A stretch of 64,000 bases of DNA from Paragordius varius (lineage: Eukaryota > Nematomorpha): contig OZ176059.1 in NCBI GenBank assembly GCA_964247055.1, forward strand, positions 3,100,001-3,164,000. The letters run 5' to 3'. Below are positions 40,471 to 54,775 of the stretch, piece by piece. The notes beneath the pieces were generated by a model that ran no database searches, was not told where the DNA came from, and was given only the letters and a program-made list of their open reading frames with translations. The translations under genes and the position numbers were made by a program. Positions within the stretch are counted from its first letter, which is position 1; each line of letters begins with the position of its first letter.

Positions 40471-42152
40471 AATACGTAATTAATTTTGATATTACAGAAA
40501 AACTCTAGCAAAATTACTATTTAAATAAAAGGTTACAAATCGGGAAAATACAAACACTAAAAAGTGAGGTATGATCTATTTATATTTAAGTTAAATTTAA
40601 TTTAAAAATTTAAAAAGTTTTTTACAACAATTATTTAATATATTTTACCTTTTAGTGTAATTTTATCTCCTAAAATGATTTAAAATTTAAACATCTTATC
40701 AAAGATTCAAGTTTTTATATTTTAAAATAATAATTTGTATTCTCGTAAAATTTATTGAATTCAAACTATATCCAAAATTTTCGATACATGAGAGTATCTT
40801 TTTCAATGGATTAACTAAAATAAAAGAAAATTAATAAGATTAAAAGTACCTTTCAAAAAAATTAGTTTGATTACAAAATCAAATTATGAGATATAAAAAT
40901 TCACCAAAAAAGAGTATAATGGTAATGAAATGTTAAAATTCATCATTTTGATGCATTTTTATGTGTATAGTTGTATAAAATTAGTTTAAGATGTTTTAAT
41001 TAACACTTTTTAACAATTCTTTTTTATGTTTATTGGGGGACCTAGATCCTGAGCTTATACTTGATTGTTATAGCTTAATATTATTGTTGGTTGTTTTAAA
41101 ATTTTATAATATTTTGATTTGTAGGGGACTTTCTTAAAGTTTTAATTAACGAAACACGCCGAAAACTTTAAAAAATAGTTACATATTGGGGTGTTATTAT
41201 TATTACACAGAGTTCAATTTTCAATTAAACTACTAATTTTTATATTGTTTTAATTATCACTTGTTTAAATTAAATTTTGAGCACGATGAGATCATACAAA
41301 TATTTTTTACACCTACAACTTAGTCTTGTATAATTAACACTTTATTCGAATTTATCGTTTGTGGTGGTATCGGAAATTAAAAATTTAACTTTCTTTGAAA
41401 TTTTTAGAAGTTAATTATTACATTTTACCTAAAATAATTTTCAAAAAAGTTAGTTTATTGCAAAATTGAATTCTGTAACATGATTCAAATGAACAAATAA
41501 TGAAGTATATAGTTAATTTACAAGTAAATAAAAATATTGACAAAATATCATTGTATACAAAATAAAATGCAACGAGAATTCCAAAAAGTTTAAAAAATAC
41601 TCAAAAATATGAACAAAATTCAAAAATTATTATAAAAATATCATTTTTCAACAAAAATAATCTTAAAATTATCCCAGTTTTAGAGTTGTACTTATATTTA
41701 TATATTAATTGACAACCTTTGAGTTTCTGTAATAGATGAAAAAGTTTATATTTTTTACAGTTTTTGGGACGTCTAGAATCTAAAATTGACCAATTTCAAG
41801 TCGCATATAATCTTACCAATATTTGAGAAGGTTAATTTTAACACTTCCTCTCGCGTTTTTAAACTTTTTCCTAATTTTATAATTTTAGGGGTAAAATTAT
41901 ATCCCAAAGCGTATAGTTTTAAGTAACTACTGGTTTCGCTGTTGTATTTAAAATTTGATTATCAAACATTGTGCCCTGTATTATATCGAAAAACTTGGTT
42001 ATTTTACTGGCTTTTAGCTTTTAGAGAGTCTAACTTTTAGAACCACTCCAAAACACATTGAATTAAACTAATATTTAATATTTAATAAATAATTTTATTT
42101 CCCAATTATCTGATAATTCCATTTAAAATCTTAAGCTAGGCGCTCGCTTTTG

Positions 42153-42189
<37 letters not shown>

Positions 42190-43273
42190 TAAATTAATTT
42201 TTGTACTAGGGTTGTGCTGACTAGGTCAAAGATCTACTAGGTTAGACCTAAGTCTGACGCTTACATTTATAAAAACAAAATTAATTTAGACATTTAACAA
42301 TTTATATAAAAAAGTAAAATTATTAGGATAGGTCAAATAAAACTGGTAGTTTATCGGTACATTTACCTACTATCAAGACCTATTTTCTTTGATCCGAAGA
42401 ATAACAGTAAAAATTGAAATTATACAGACAAAACCTAAAAATATAAACAGATGTTTTTTTTTCTAAAAAACCAAAATGTTTTTTTTCAAAAAAGACCACC
42501 ATACTTTTTTAAACTACATTTTTAAAAAGTGGTTACACAATCAATTATATATTTAAAATTTGTATTTATATAATTTATATGAGAATAATTAAAATTTAAA
42601 AGTATAGACTTGCTTTTTAGAAAAAATATTTGTTTTTATATTTTTACTTTATATCGATATAGTTTCAGTTTTTACTGTATTTTCAGACCCGCTTCAATTA
42701 GTACAGATGAAAAAAGTTTTCTACAAAGAGAAATCTACATAATTCCTACAAAAACTGTTTAGATCAGTAATTTCCAACCTTTTTATGGACGCCCCACCGA
42801 ATTACAAATTCTTGCGCCCTCCTCTCTCAAAAAAACCAAAATAAAAAATGTAAAATTAATTATTACTAAAAACTCTCAATCAATGAGATCATTGTATTTA
42901 CAATCTTGAAATATTTTTTCATATCGGTCACGAATCTTGAAAATTGGCATCTGAGATTCTTCAATTTGTTTTTTGGTTTATTTTTTCAATAAATTCTTTA
43001 AATTTTTCGCCCTCCCCCCCCAACCTTAGATTTATCTATGCAGCCATCTTGAGAACTACTGGTTAAAGTGATAATCGTTTAAACAAATAAATGACCGTTA
43101 AATAAAAATTACAGCATTATGTTGAAACAACTATAGAAGTGATACAGATGAAACAATAATTATTTGATTTATTTATAAATTTGTAAATATTTGTAATATT
43201 TAAGGGTCAATGATGTTTCATAAAATATATAATTGACAATTTTTTTCTTCGATACTTATATTCAAGTTTTGTG

Positions 43274-43822
43274 TTATGCCATTTATAGTTCAAATTCACC
43301 CTTAAACAAACAAACAAAATCTAAAGAAAAAGTTTTGTCTTTTCTTCAACATTTTTAAGTAATTTTACTAAACATACACTCTAATTCCAACTATATTTAA
43401 CACTCCATGATGACCTTTTGGAGTATGGGCTATCTAAATAGCTCTTAAAAAACTACTGTATCAAACGGTTTCAGTTTAAATTTATGCCTTATACAATAGA
43501 TATTATATAACTAGGCCAAAATATACCATTTATCAAAAATCCTCGAACAATTCACATTCACCCTCAAATGAATTATATGTTTTTCAAGAATAAAAATTAC
43601 GTCTATTGTTTTTTTAAAAAAGTGAAATTACGTTAAAAATAATATAACACTGAAAAATAGTAAATTAGGCCATAAAATATATATTTTATTAATGATGAGG
43701 TTATATTAGCTGCCCGAAAACACACAAGTTATTTTTAGGGTGAATTTCAATTGTTCAAGGGTGAATTTGAATTGTTCAAGGGTTTTCATTTGTTCGAGGG
43801 TGAATTTGAATTGTAAATGGTA
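43274..43822. mobile_element. MITE copy in array unit 3, interrupted
   Basis: Left end 43274-43310, then about 215 bases resembling segment R (CTAAAGAAAAAGTTTTGTC), then 43525-43822 with the centre and right end. An internal rearrangement is likely. Confidence 0.75.
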
Positions 43823-45777
43823 TATATGAAACAAATTTATAATACCAAGTCTTATCTTATGGCTATGATTTAAAACTTCTTCAAAGGCCTTATGTATGAT
43901 TCTATGTAGGATCATAAATTGTAATTTAATAAGTTATACAGTAAAAGTTAAATTTACACAGACAAAACCTAAAAATATATAAACAAATATTTTTTTCAAA
44001 AAACAACCATACTTTTTTAAACCATAATTTTTCTCATTTAAATTATATAACTAAAATTGTAAAATAGATCTACATATCGTTTTCATATTTTGCAGTTTAA
44101 AACAATAGATAATTTAAAAAAATCAAGATTGATAAAGGATTTTTTTTGTAGAAAAAAATATTTGTCCTTATTTTTTTACGTTTTGTCCGTATATAATATC
44201 AAAATTTACTGTAAATGATCAGGGTATAGGTAATCGTATACTTGTAAATATATTTTTTATCAAAAAAATATTTTTTTTTAAAACTATTTATAATTATTTA
44301 TGATTGCAGAATTTATTTTTAAAAGACTAACGCTTGAACTAAAATAAGTTCGATCTAGGTTTCCCAAACATTTTTTTAAAAAAGGGGGGGGGGGGGTAAA
44401 AATGACGAATGACTAATGAATAAGATTTATTTTTAAATAGTTTATCGACTTAATTAAGTATTTGTTTTGAAATTTACCCTTTTACAGTAAAAATTGAAAC
44501 TATATAAACAAAAAGACAAATATTTTTTTATAAAATACAACATTTTTTGTTGATTTTACTAAAATATTACTAACTAATTGTTTTAACCGCAAAATAAAAA
44601 ATAGAAATGTAAATTGGTAGCACAATCTATTATATACTTAAGGTTGTAATTAAATATATTATATGGCAAAAATTAAAGTTTCCCAAAAAGTATGGGTTTA
44701 TTGACTTTTGAAAAAATTTTATTTTTATATTTTTAAGTTGTATTAATGTATTTTTATTCTTCATTCCCTTGTTCTCTAAAAAAAATTTTTTTTTAACGTT
44801 TTTTTCTAAACATTATACATTAAAATTCTGACTATATTTAACACTGCTTAGGTAGTCCTATATCCAAGAGCAAAATTCGAATATCTTATGAAGTATTTAA
44901 GGTATTAAACCGAATTTAAAAATATGCTTTCTTTAGTCTTTTATGCACATTATAAAAAAATTATTTTGTAAATAAAACCCTTATCAAAAACTTTAATGCC
45001 GCCATTCAACAGCAAATGAATGTATATTATGTGAAAATGAAAAAAATTAACTTTTAAAAGCATTAAACTACATTTTTATGAGCAAAACCTTAATATATTT
45101 TCATTTTAATATCAGCTGTTCGTTCAATCTTTTAGAGCTGCCCCAATTTTATACTCTAGAAGCCACAAAACTGTAAAAAATATAAGCTTTTTTTATACAG
45201 GAAAACCACGTTTGATAATTAAATTTTAACTAAAATACCTTTCAAAAGCTTACTTTTTATTTACGTAATTGCGCTCTGGTATATAAAATTACCACAAAAG
45301 GTTAACTAAAACAAATGAGAAAAGTGAAAAGGTAATATGTTTTAAATAAAAATTTTGGATATAGTTTAATTTAATAAAATTTACGAGAATTTAAATTATT
45401 ATTTTAACATAAAATATTCGTTCCGATGACAATATTTAAATAAAATATCCAGTTTAGAATCTCGTTTTTCCAAATTTCTTAAAGAGTTAGGAGACTTAAA
45501 TTGTATTCAGGACTTGTGAAGGCTTTAAAACTCGCTTGCCTGCCTTAACTAAAATAACTTTCAAAAGCTAGCTTTATTTACAAAATTGTGCTCTGATATA
45601 AAGTACCATATATATTAAAACAAAAAAAAATGAAAAGTTAATAAGTTATAAATCTAAAAGTATTTTAGAATTTCTTTTTTTTCCAAATTTCTTAAAGAGT
45701 TAGGATACTTAAATTGTATTCGGGACTTCTGAAGGCTTTAAAACTCGCTTGCCTGCCGAGGGCTAATTGATAGTAAT

Positions 45778-45870
45778 GATAAAAAAAAGCGTAGTTTAAG
45801 TTCGAACTCAAGCATGCAGTTTAACAGTTCGGTCTCCTACCTATTATACCATTTCGCCTTAATAAGTGTT
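45778..45870 (-). ncRNA. tRNA-like repeat (possible SINE head)
   Basis: On the - strand an A-box-like TATAATAGGTAGG, a CTGTTAA that resembles a tRNA-Asn anticodon loop, and a B-box-like GAGTTCGAACTT are followed by CTACGC and eight T, a Pol III terminator. Stem pairing is poor, so this is at best a decayed tRNA-derived element. Confidence 0.3.
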
Positions 45871-45920
45871 AACTACACTGATAAAATACGTAATTAATTT
45901 TGATATTACAGAAAAACTCT

Positions 45921-48900
45921 AGCCTAATTACTATTTAAATAAAAGGTTACAACTCAAGGAAATTATCGACTACAAACACTAAAAAGTGAGGTATGATCTA
46001 TTTATAATTATATATAGATATTTAGAAAGTTTTTTTTACAATTATTTAATATATTTTAACTTTAAGTGTAATTTTATCTCCTAAAATGATTTAAAATTTA
46101 AACATCTTATCAAAGATTCAAGTTTTATATTTTAAAATAATAATTTGTATTCTCGTAAAATTTATTGAATTCAAACTATATCCAAAATTTTCGATACATG
46201 AGAGTATCTTTTTCAATGGATTAACTAAAATAAAAGAAAATTAATAAGATTAAAAGTACCTTTCAAAAAATTAGTTTGATTACAAAATCAAATTATGAGA
46301 TATAAAAATTTACCAAAAAAGAGTATAATGGTAATGAAATGTTAAAATTCATTTGTTTATTATGTTTACGATGACATTTTGATGCATTTTGATGTGTATA
46401 GTTGTATAAAATTATTAGAGATGTTTTAATTAACACTTTTTTTTATGATTATTGGTGGACCTAGATCCTGAGCTTATACTTGATTGTTATAGCTTAATAA
46501 TGTTGTTGGTTGTTTTAAAATTTTATATTATTTTGATGTGTAGTGGACTTTCTTAAAGAATTTTTAATTAACGACTAACACTCCGAAAACTTTAAAAAAA
46601 AATAGTTACATATTGGGGTGTTATTATTACAGAGAGTTCAATTTTTAAACTACTAATTTATATATTGTTTAATTATCACTTCTTTAAATCAAAATTTTGA
46701 GCACGATGAGATCATACAAATATTATTTTCTCCTACAGCTTAGCCTTGTATAATTATCATTTCATTCGAATTTATCTTTTGTGGTGGTATCGGAAATTAA
46801 AAATTTTACTTTCTTTGAAAGTTTTAGAAGGTAATTATTAAATTTTACCTAAAATAATTTTCAAAAAAGTTAGTTTATTGCAAAATTGAATTCTGGGACA
46901 TCAGTCAAATGAACAAATAATGAAGTATATAGTTAATTTACGAGTAAATAAAAATATTGACAAAATGTCATTGTATACAAAATAAAATGCAACGAGAATT
47001 CCAAAAAGTTAAAAAAATACTCAAAAATATGCACAAAATTCAAAAATTATTATAAAAATGTCATTTATCAACAAAAATAATTTTAAAATTATCCCAGTTT
47101 TAGAGTTGTAGTTTAATTTATAAAATAATTATCAAACATTGCTCTTCTGTAAAAATTAGATAAAAAAGTTTATATTTTTTACAGTTTTAGGACATCTAGA
47201 ATCTAAAATTAGGAGATTCCAAAACACGATATAATCTTACTAATATTTGAGAAAATTTTTTCCCAATTCTGTAATAATTGCATCAAATTTAATACTTGAT
47301 CACGTTTCTACTCTTTTTTCTTATTAATACTTTTAGGGGTAAAATTATATCCCAAAGCGTATGGTTTTAAGTAACTACTGGTTTCGCGGTTGTATTTAAA
47401 ATTTGATTATCAAACATTGTACGCTGTATTATATCGAAAAACTTGGTTATTCTGGCTTTTAGCTTTTAGAGAGTCTAACTTTTAGAGCCGCTCTAAAACA
47501 CATGAAATATTGGAAATATAAAATTATTTCCCAATTATGTGATTATTCCATTAAAAAATCTTATACTAGGCGCTCGCTTTTGCATATATATATATATAAA
47601 TTACTTTTTTGTACTAGTGTTGTGCTGACCAGGTCAAAGACCTACCAGGTTAGACCTAAGTCTGACTCTAATATAGATAAAAAATTGATTTTTTTTTCAA
47701 TTTAGACGTTTAACAATTTATATAAAAAAGAATTATTAGGAGAGGTGGAATAAAACTAAGGGTATATCGGTACATTTACCGACTATCTAGACTTGTCTTC
47801 ACTAATCCGGAGAAATACAGTAAAAATTTAAATTATACAGACAATTATCTGATAATTCCATTAAAAAATCTTAAGCTAGGCGCTCGCTTTTGCATTTTAT
47901 ATATATATAAAATATATATATATATAAATTACTTTTTTTGTACTAGGGTTGTGCTGACCAAGTTAAAGACCTTGGTCAGACCTAAGTCTGACTCTAATAT
48001 AGATAAAAAATTGATTTTTTTTTCAATTTAGACGTTTAACAATTTATATAAAAAAGAATTATTAGGAGAGGTGGAATAAAACCAAGGGTATATCGGTACA
48101 TTTACCGACTATCAAGACCTATTTTCTTTGATCCGAAGAATAACAGTAAAAATTGAAATTATACAGACAAAACCTAAAAATATAAACAAATGTTTTTTTC
48201 AAAAAAGACCACCATACTTTTTCAAACTACATTTTTAAAAAGTTGTTACACAATCAATTAGATATTTTGCAATTGTAATTATGTAATTATGAGAAAATTA
48301 AGGTTTTAAAAGTATAGACTTGCCTTTTAGAAAAAATATTTGTCTTTATATTTTTATTTTTTTTCGGTATATTTCAATTTTTACTGTATTTTCAGACCGG
48401 CTTCAATTAGTACAGATGAAAAAAGTTTTCTACAAAGAGAAATCTACATAATTCCTACAAAAACTGTTTAGATCAGTAATTTCAAACCTTTTTGTAGACG
48501 CCCCACCGAATTACAAATTCTTGCGCCCTCCCCTCTCTCAAAAAAATCCAAGTAAAAAATGTTAAATTAATTATTACTAAAAACTCTCAATCAATGAGAT
48601 CATTGTATTTACAATCTTGAAATATTTTTTCATATCGGTGACAAATCTCGATAATTGGCATCTGAAATCCTTCCATTTATTTTCTGGTTTTATTTTTTAA
48701 TTAAATTGTCCAAATTCCCCCCCCCCCCCCTCCCCCATAACCTTAGATTTTTCTACGCCTTCCTGTTGAGAACTACTGGTTTAAGTGATAATCGTTTAAA
48801 CAAATAAATGACCGTTAAATAAAACTTACAGCATTATGTTGAAACAACTATAGGTGAGGAAGATGAAACAATAATCCATTGATTTATTTAAATTTGTAAA

Positions 48901-50690
48901 TATTTGTAATATTTAATTTAAGGGTCAATGTGGTTTCAAAAAAGATATAATTGGCAACTTTTTTCTTTCATAATTTAAGTTTTGTTTTCTATCATTTACA
49001 GTTCAAATTCACCCTTAAACTATTAAAATTCACGCTAAAATAAATTATGTGTTTTTTAAGATTAAAAATTACATTTATTTTATATTAAAAAATGAAACTA
49101 CATTAAATTATACCATAAAAATATATTTAATAATGAGTTATATTAGCCCGAAAACACAATTTATTTTTAGTTGAATTCGAATTGTTTAAGGGAATGAATT
49201 TGAATTGTTTAAGGGGGGTGAATTTTAATTGTTCAAGGGTAAAGTTGAAGTGTTCTAGGGTGAATTTAATTTGTTCAAGGGTGAATTTAATTTGTTCAAG
49301 GGGGAATTTGAATTGTTCAAAGGTGAATTTGAATTATTCAAGGGTGAATTTGAATTGTTCAAGGGTGAATAATTGTAAATGGTATATATATAACAAATTA
49401 AATGCCAAGTCTATAGATATGAATTAAAACTTGCAATAATGCCTTATGTATGATTCTATGTAGGATCATAAATTGTAATTTATTAAGTTTTACAGTAAAA
49501 GTTGAAATTACACGGATAAAACGTAAAAAAAAATAGAAACAAATATTTTTTTCAAAAAACAACCATACTTTTTTAACCATAATTTTTCTCATATAAATTG
49601 TATGACTAAAATTGTAAAATATATAATTGATTGTGTGAATCTACATATCGTTTTCATATTTTACATAAAACAAAAGATAATTTAAAAAAATCAAGATTGA
49701 TAAAGGATGTTTTTTTAGAAAAAAATATTTGTCCTTATTTTTTTACGTTTTGTCCGTATATACTATCAAAATTTACTGTAAATGATCAGGGTATAGGTAA
49801 TCGTATACTTGTTCAAATATATATTTTATCAAAAAAAATATTTTTTATAACTATCTATAAATATTTATGATTGCAGAATTTATTTTTAAAAGACGAACGC
49901 TTGAACTAAAATAGGTCCGACCTAATTTGATGACTAATGAATAAGATTTATTTTTAGATAGTTTATCGACTTAATTAAGTATTTGTTTTGAAATTTACCC
50001 TTTTACAGTAATTGAAACTATATAAACATAAAGACAAATATTTTCTCTAAAATACAACATTTTTTGTTGATTTTACTAAAATATTACTAACTAATTGTTT
50101 TTAACTGCAAAATAAAAAATAGAAATGTATGTTGGTAGCACAATCTATTATATACTTTAAGATTAAATATATTTTATAGCTTAAACTTTCCAAAAAAGTA
50201 TGGGACATTGTCTTTTGAAAAAAATGTTGTCTGATATATATTTTTACATTTCAGTCCGTATATAAATTGAGTTTTTATTTAGTGTCTTTTTTATATGGGT
50301 AAAATTTATTTTATTTTATGTCTTTACTCTGTTCCTATAAAGAAAAATTTCTTTTCAAGGTTTTTTTTTCAACGTTATTAAATTTCTGTTGGCGTATATT
50401 TAACAGATTTATGACTTTTTGGGGTAGTTTTGTATCCTCAATAAGCGATTTAAAATTTACAATAATTATAAAAAGTATTTCAGGTATAATTAAGCCAAAA
50501 TTTAAAATATATTTTTTTTAGCCTTTTAGGGGGGCATTATTATACGAAAATCGGAAAAATTCCAAATAAATCTATCACAAAGCTTTACACTTTGAACTAA
50601 ATTGGATTTATAAATAGCCCTTAAAAACTACTCAAGCAAATGGGGGTAGTTTAAATTTATGCTTTTAATTATAAAAATAGGCCAAAATTT
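45921..50690. repeat. Upstream array unit 4 (P, Q twice, MITE, R)
   Basis: P from 45925 (with the RpL5 exon 1-like TACAACTCAAGGAAATTATC), Q at 47485 and again at about 47846, MITE 48990-49384, R from 49385, fading after about 49920 into diverged sequence. The frames of 64-81 codons that recur in R are repeat shadows. Confidence 0.8.
48990..49384. mobile_element. MITE copy in array unit 4
   Basis: Same flanks and insertion place as the copies in units 1 and 2; its right end has seven or so 21-bp units. Confidence 0.85.
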
Positions 50691-50694
50691 ACCC

Positions 50695-51025
50695 TTAAAA
50701 AAATTAAATTCCGCCTCGAACAATAATTCCGCCTTCGAACAATTAAATTCTCAAATAAATTTTATCTTTTTAAGATTACCTTGATTTTTTTATATTTTAA
50801 AAAATTGGAAATTCGCTTTAAAATTATTATTATAATGCTGAAAAAATAATAAATTATGTCATAGAGATAGATATATTTTACATTAATAATGAGAGTTATA
50901 TTAGTTTGAAAAACACATAATTTATTTTTACGAGGTTGAAATAGAATTATTCTAAGGGGTTAATTTGATTTATTCTAGGGGGGGGGGTGGATTTGTGTTC
51001 AAGGGTGAATATAAACTGTAAATGT
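50695..51025. mobile_element. Old MITE copy
   Basis: Diverged ends (AATTAAATTCCGCCTCGAAC; GGGTGAATATAAACTGTAAA) around the recognisable centre (TAATAATGAGAGTTATATTA). A run of nine G lies near 50981. Confidence 0.65.
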
Positions 51026-51176
51026 TATTTCTAAATAAAATTAAATAGAAATATCGTAACAACCTATGCACATATGCATTGTTGGCTATGGTTTTACCTT
51101 GGGTTTTAACGCTGAATAAGTAATAACAAGTATTTTTGAATGATCTTTTTTTATTATGATCGGTTCATTAATGGTA

Positions 51177-51636
51177 TAAACCATTTAAAGTTCAAATTCA
51201 CCCTTGAACAATTCAAATTCACCCGTGAACAATTCAAATTCACCCTTAAACAATTCAAATTCACCCTTGAATAAATCAAATTCACCCTAAAAATAAATTA
51301 TGTGTTTTCGAACTAATATAATTCATTATTAATATAAAATATATGTTTATGGTATAGTTTATTATTTTTTCAGTATTATTTTAATTTAAAATAGAATTCT
51401 TATTTTTTAAAAATATTTAAAATATAGGTAATTTATAATCTTACAAAACATATATTTTAATTGAGGGTGAATTTGAATTGTTCAAGGGTGAATTCAAATT
51501 GTTCAAGGGTGAATTCGAATTGTTTAAGGGTGAATTTGAATTGTTCAAGGGTGAATTTGAATTGTTCGAGGGTGAATTTGAATAGTTCAAGGGTGAATTT
51601 GAATCGTTTAAGGGTGAAATTGAATTGTAAATGGTA
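51177..51636. mobile_element. MITE copy, centre inverted
   Basis: Four units at the left, seven at the right, centre in the same orientation as the 10.4-kb copy. Confidence 0.85.
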
Positions 51637-51859
51637 TATAAGTGCGACAATTAATATCGGACGATGTGGCCCCCAATTTATTATTCCATGTTTTTTTTAT
51701 TTTGAAATATTTAATTTTAAACAACAAGCCTGGCTGGGGTATCTAACTACTCCAATTTGAATCAAAGAATAGAAATGAATATGTTGTATCCAAGTGTTAA
51801 TTAAAGTTTGTTTGATTTTAAAACATTATGCTTAGATATTTTACAAGCTTTATTCTAAA

Positions 51860-52200
51860 TTTTAGAATACCACTCCAAAACACATTGAATTAAATTAATA
51901 TTTAATATTTAATAAATAATTTTATTTCTCAATTATGTGATTATTCCATTAAAAAATCTTAAGCTAGGCGCTCGCTTTTGCATTTTATATATAAATTACA
52001 TTTTTTGTACTAGAGTTGTGCTGACCAAGTCAAAGACCTACTAGGTCAGACCTAAGTCTGAAGCTAACAATGATAAAAATTGATTTTTTTTTCAATTTAG
52101 ACGTTTAACAATTTATATGAAAAAGTATAATAATTAGGAGAGGTGGAATAAAACTTAGGGTGTATCGGTACATTTTTTATAAACTATTAAGAATTGTCTT
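51860..52200. repeat. Partial segment Q
   Basis: CACTCCAAAACACATTGAAT to AGACGTTTAACAATTTATAT matches the start of Q at 42050, then the similarity ends near the TATCGGTACATTT block. Confidence 0.8.
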
Positions 52201-52277
52201 TACTAATCACGTCAATATTTTCATAGACACATCAAATATACAGCGGGAAAAAAAAGTTTTATACAAAGATACTAGAG

Positions 52278-52560
52278 ACCATTTACAATTCAAATTCACC
52301 TTCGAACAATTCAAGTTCACCTTCGAACAATTCAAATTCACCCTTAAACAATTCAAATTCACTTCGAACAATTCAAATTTTCACCCTTGAACAATTCAAA
52401 TTATGTGTTTTTTAAGATTGAAAATTACCTATATTATATTATATTTTGAAAAATTAGGAAATTTTGTATTTAAACAAAATAATACGGAAAAAAACTTTGC
52501 CTTATATATTTAATTAAAATGATGAGTTATAATATACAAACAAAATATTATATATATTTT
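52278..52560. mobile_element. One-sided MITE copy
   Basis: The left end has five units followed by the centre (TTTAAGATTGAAAATTACCT). No right-end units before the next MITE starts. Confidence 0.65.
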
Positions 52561-52575
52561 AAATTTGCAATATAA

Positions 52576-52856
52576 TACCATTTACAGTTCAAATTCACCC
52601 TTAAACAATTCAAATTCACCCCTAACTAAAATATAGATTAAAAATTACCAATATTTTTAGATATTTTTAAAAATTAGGAAATTTTTTTTTAAAATAATAC
52701 TGAAAGGTAATAATAAAGTATGCCATAAAGATATATATTTCATATTAATAATGAGTTATATTAGTTCGAAAATATATAATTTATTTTTAGGGTGAATTTG
52801 AATTGTTCAAGGGTGAATTTGAATTGTTCAAGGGTGAATTTAAATTATAAATGGTA
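52576..52856. mobile_element. MITE copy, short
   Basis: Two units on the left, three on the right, forward centre, TA flanks. Confidence 0.8.
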
Positions 52857-53088
52857 TATTTCTAAAATTTTTCTCCTGAATTAGAGTATAATATAGGAAA
52901 TTTTAATAATTTATTATTTCTTCCCCCTTAATTAGAGGGCAGATTAATAATTACTTGTGGTCAATGTACTTTATATATATATAGTATATCCTCTAAACTT
53001 ATGGGTTTTACCTTAAATAATGTGTTTCTGGTGTTTGATTAATAAATTTATTAGCTTTATTGAATGGCATATTAATTTCAAATTCATT

Positions 53089-53272
53089 CTTTGAATTTCT
53101 TAACTTTATAACTTAAATTTCAAACTAATCGAAAAAAGTCTTGTCAGCTTACTGGTAAAAATATTCTCAGGCTTTGGTTTCAAATTCATTCTTTGAATTT
53201 CTTAACTTTATAACTTAAATTTCAAACTAATCGAAAAAAGTCTTGTCAGCTTACTGGTAAAAATATTCTCAG
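53089..53272. repeat. Perfect 92-bp tandem duplication
   Basis: CAAATTCATTCTTTGAATTT through ATTCTCAGGCTTTGG occurs twice in a row with no visible difference, so it is recent (or an assembly artefact). Confidence 0.9.
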
Positions 53273-53605
53273 GCTTTGGAAATGATTTACAATAACTGAA
53301 CTGAAAATATACGGACGGACAAAACGTAAAATATAAAGACAAACATACTTTTTAAATGTAAATTTCTGTTAAAATATAAATGATTGATCAGCTGATCTTG
53401 GAAATATCAACTGATTTATACAGTATAAATAGATATTATACGGACGAAAAAAAAACGTAAAAATATAAAGACAACCAACCATATACTTTTTAGGGAAATT
53501 GTAACTTATTGTTTTAAACTCGCAAAGTATAGAAAATAGAGATGTATATATTGGTAATTAATTACATTTTTTACGAGATTGTAATTATTAAATGTAAATT
53601 AAAAA

Positions 53606-53645
<40 letters not shown>

Positions 53646-53964
53646 CAGTATGATTAAATATATATATATATATAGCTAGGAAGTTAATAATTATTATTGC
53701 TAAATAGCATATTTTTACAGCAAAGGGGGCAGTTTTATTGGCTTATAGTTATTTTTTTCATTTTTTAATTATAATTCTCTTTACTGCTGAATATGCTATT
53801 TGGTAATAATAAATAACTTTCTATCAATGTATATTTATTCATTCTGTATTATGAAAAAATAGGGGCGTATATATACAATATCAGCTGATATAAATGGATC
53901 GAAATTCCTAATATATTATTTGCGAATAAAATTAAAACTTATTTGCTATTTTTTTAATATATAT

Positions 53965-54222
53965 ATTATTTAAAATTCAAATTCGCCCCTCTAAAAATAA
54001 ATTATGTATTTTCAGTCAGCTAATATAACTTATTATTAATATAAAATATTCTTTATGGCGCATAGTATAATATTTTTCAAGTATTATTTTAATTTTAAAC
54101 ATGGAAAATTTATTTTTTACAAATATGCAAAAATATAGGTAAATTTTAATCTTTAATAACTTTTAATTTTTTTTAGGGTGAATTTAAATTGGTTAAGGGG
54201 TGAATTTGAACTGCAAATGGTA
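53965..54222. mobile_element. MITE copy, decayed, centre inverted
   Basis: One unit at each end, ends CTGCAAATGGTA, recognisable centre. Confidence 0.6.
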
Positions 54223-54589
54223 ATATTGCTGTATCTTTCCCCCTGAAGTTTATAAAGTATGGTTGGTTGTCTTTTAGCTAAAAAATATGTGGTTGTCTTT
54301 AAATTGTTACAAATTTTGTCCGTATAATCCCAACAATTTTAACTGCATATAGGTTCAGAATCAGACAAGATTTTCCCAAGATCAGCTGATTATTCATTTA
54401 TTTGACAAAATTTAAACTTAAAAAGTATGGTTAGTTGTCTTTTAGAAAACCACATATGGTTGTTTTTATATTGTTACATTTTGTCCGTATATTTTCAACA
54501 ATTTTAACTGTAAAATTCTTACTGGTCAAACTATTCTCAGTTTAGAAATTAGTAATTTAAATTCAATATATATATATATATATATAGTA

Positions 54590-54775
54590 TATCATTTTTT
54601 AGAAATATAGCACAATATAGGAGGTAATTTTTAATCTTTAAAAAATAACTAATAATTTATTTCAGGATAAATTAAAGTGTTCTTCAAGGGTGAATTTGAA
54701 TTGTTTAAGAGTGAATTTAAATTCTTTAAGGATGAATTTGAATTGTTCGCGTGAATTTAAACTGTAAAAGGTATA
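54590..54775. mobile_element. MITE right-end fragment
   Basis: Centre remnant and four degraded reverse units, ending AAACTGTAAAAGGTATA. Confidence 0.6.

Larger units (their letters stand above)
36823..40500. repeat. Upstream array unit 2 (Q, MITE, R, S)
   Basis: Q 36823-37966, MITE 37967-38381, R about 38382-39790, and S (39790-40500), a segment with repeated ACTAAAATAACTTTCAAAAG and CTCGCTTGCCTGCC blocks. Confidence 0.8.
40501..45920. repeat. Upstream array unit 3 (P, Q, MITE, R, S)
   Basis: The most complete unit, about 5.4 kb. P begins at about 40505 with ACTATTTAAATAAAAGGTTA, a decayed copy of the RpL5 exon 1 region in which the start codon is not kept. Q starts at 42050, the MITE is 43274-43822, R about 43823-45215, S to 45920. 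Confidence 0.85.
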
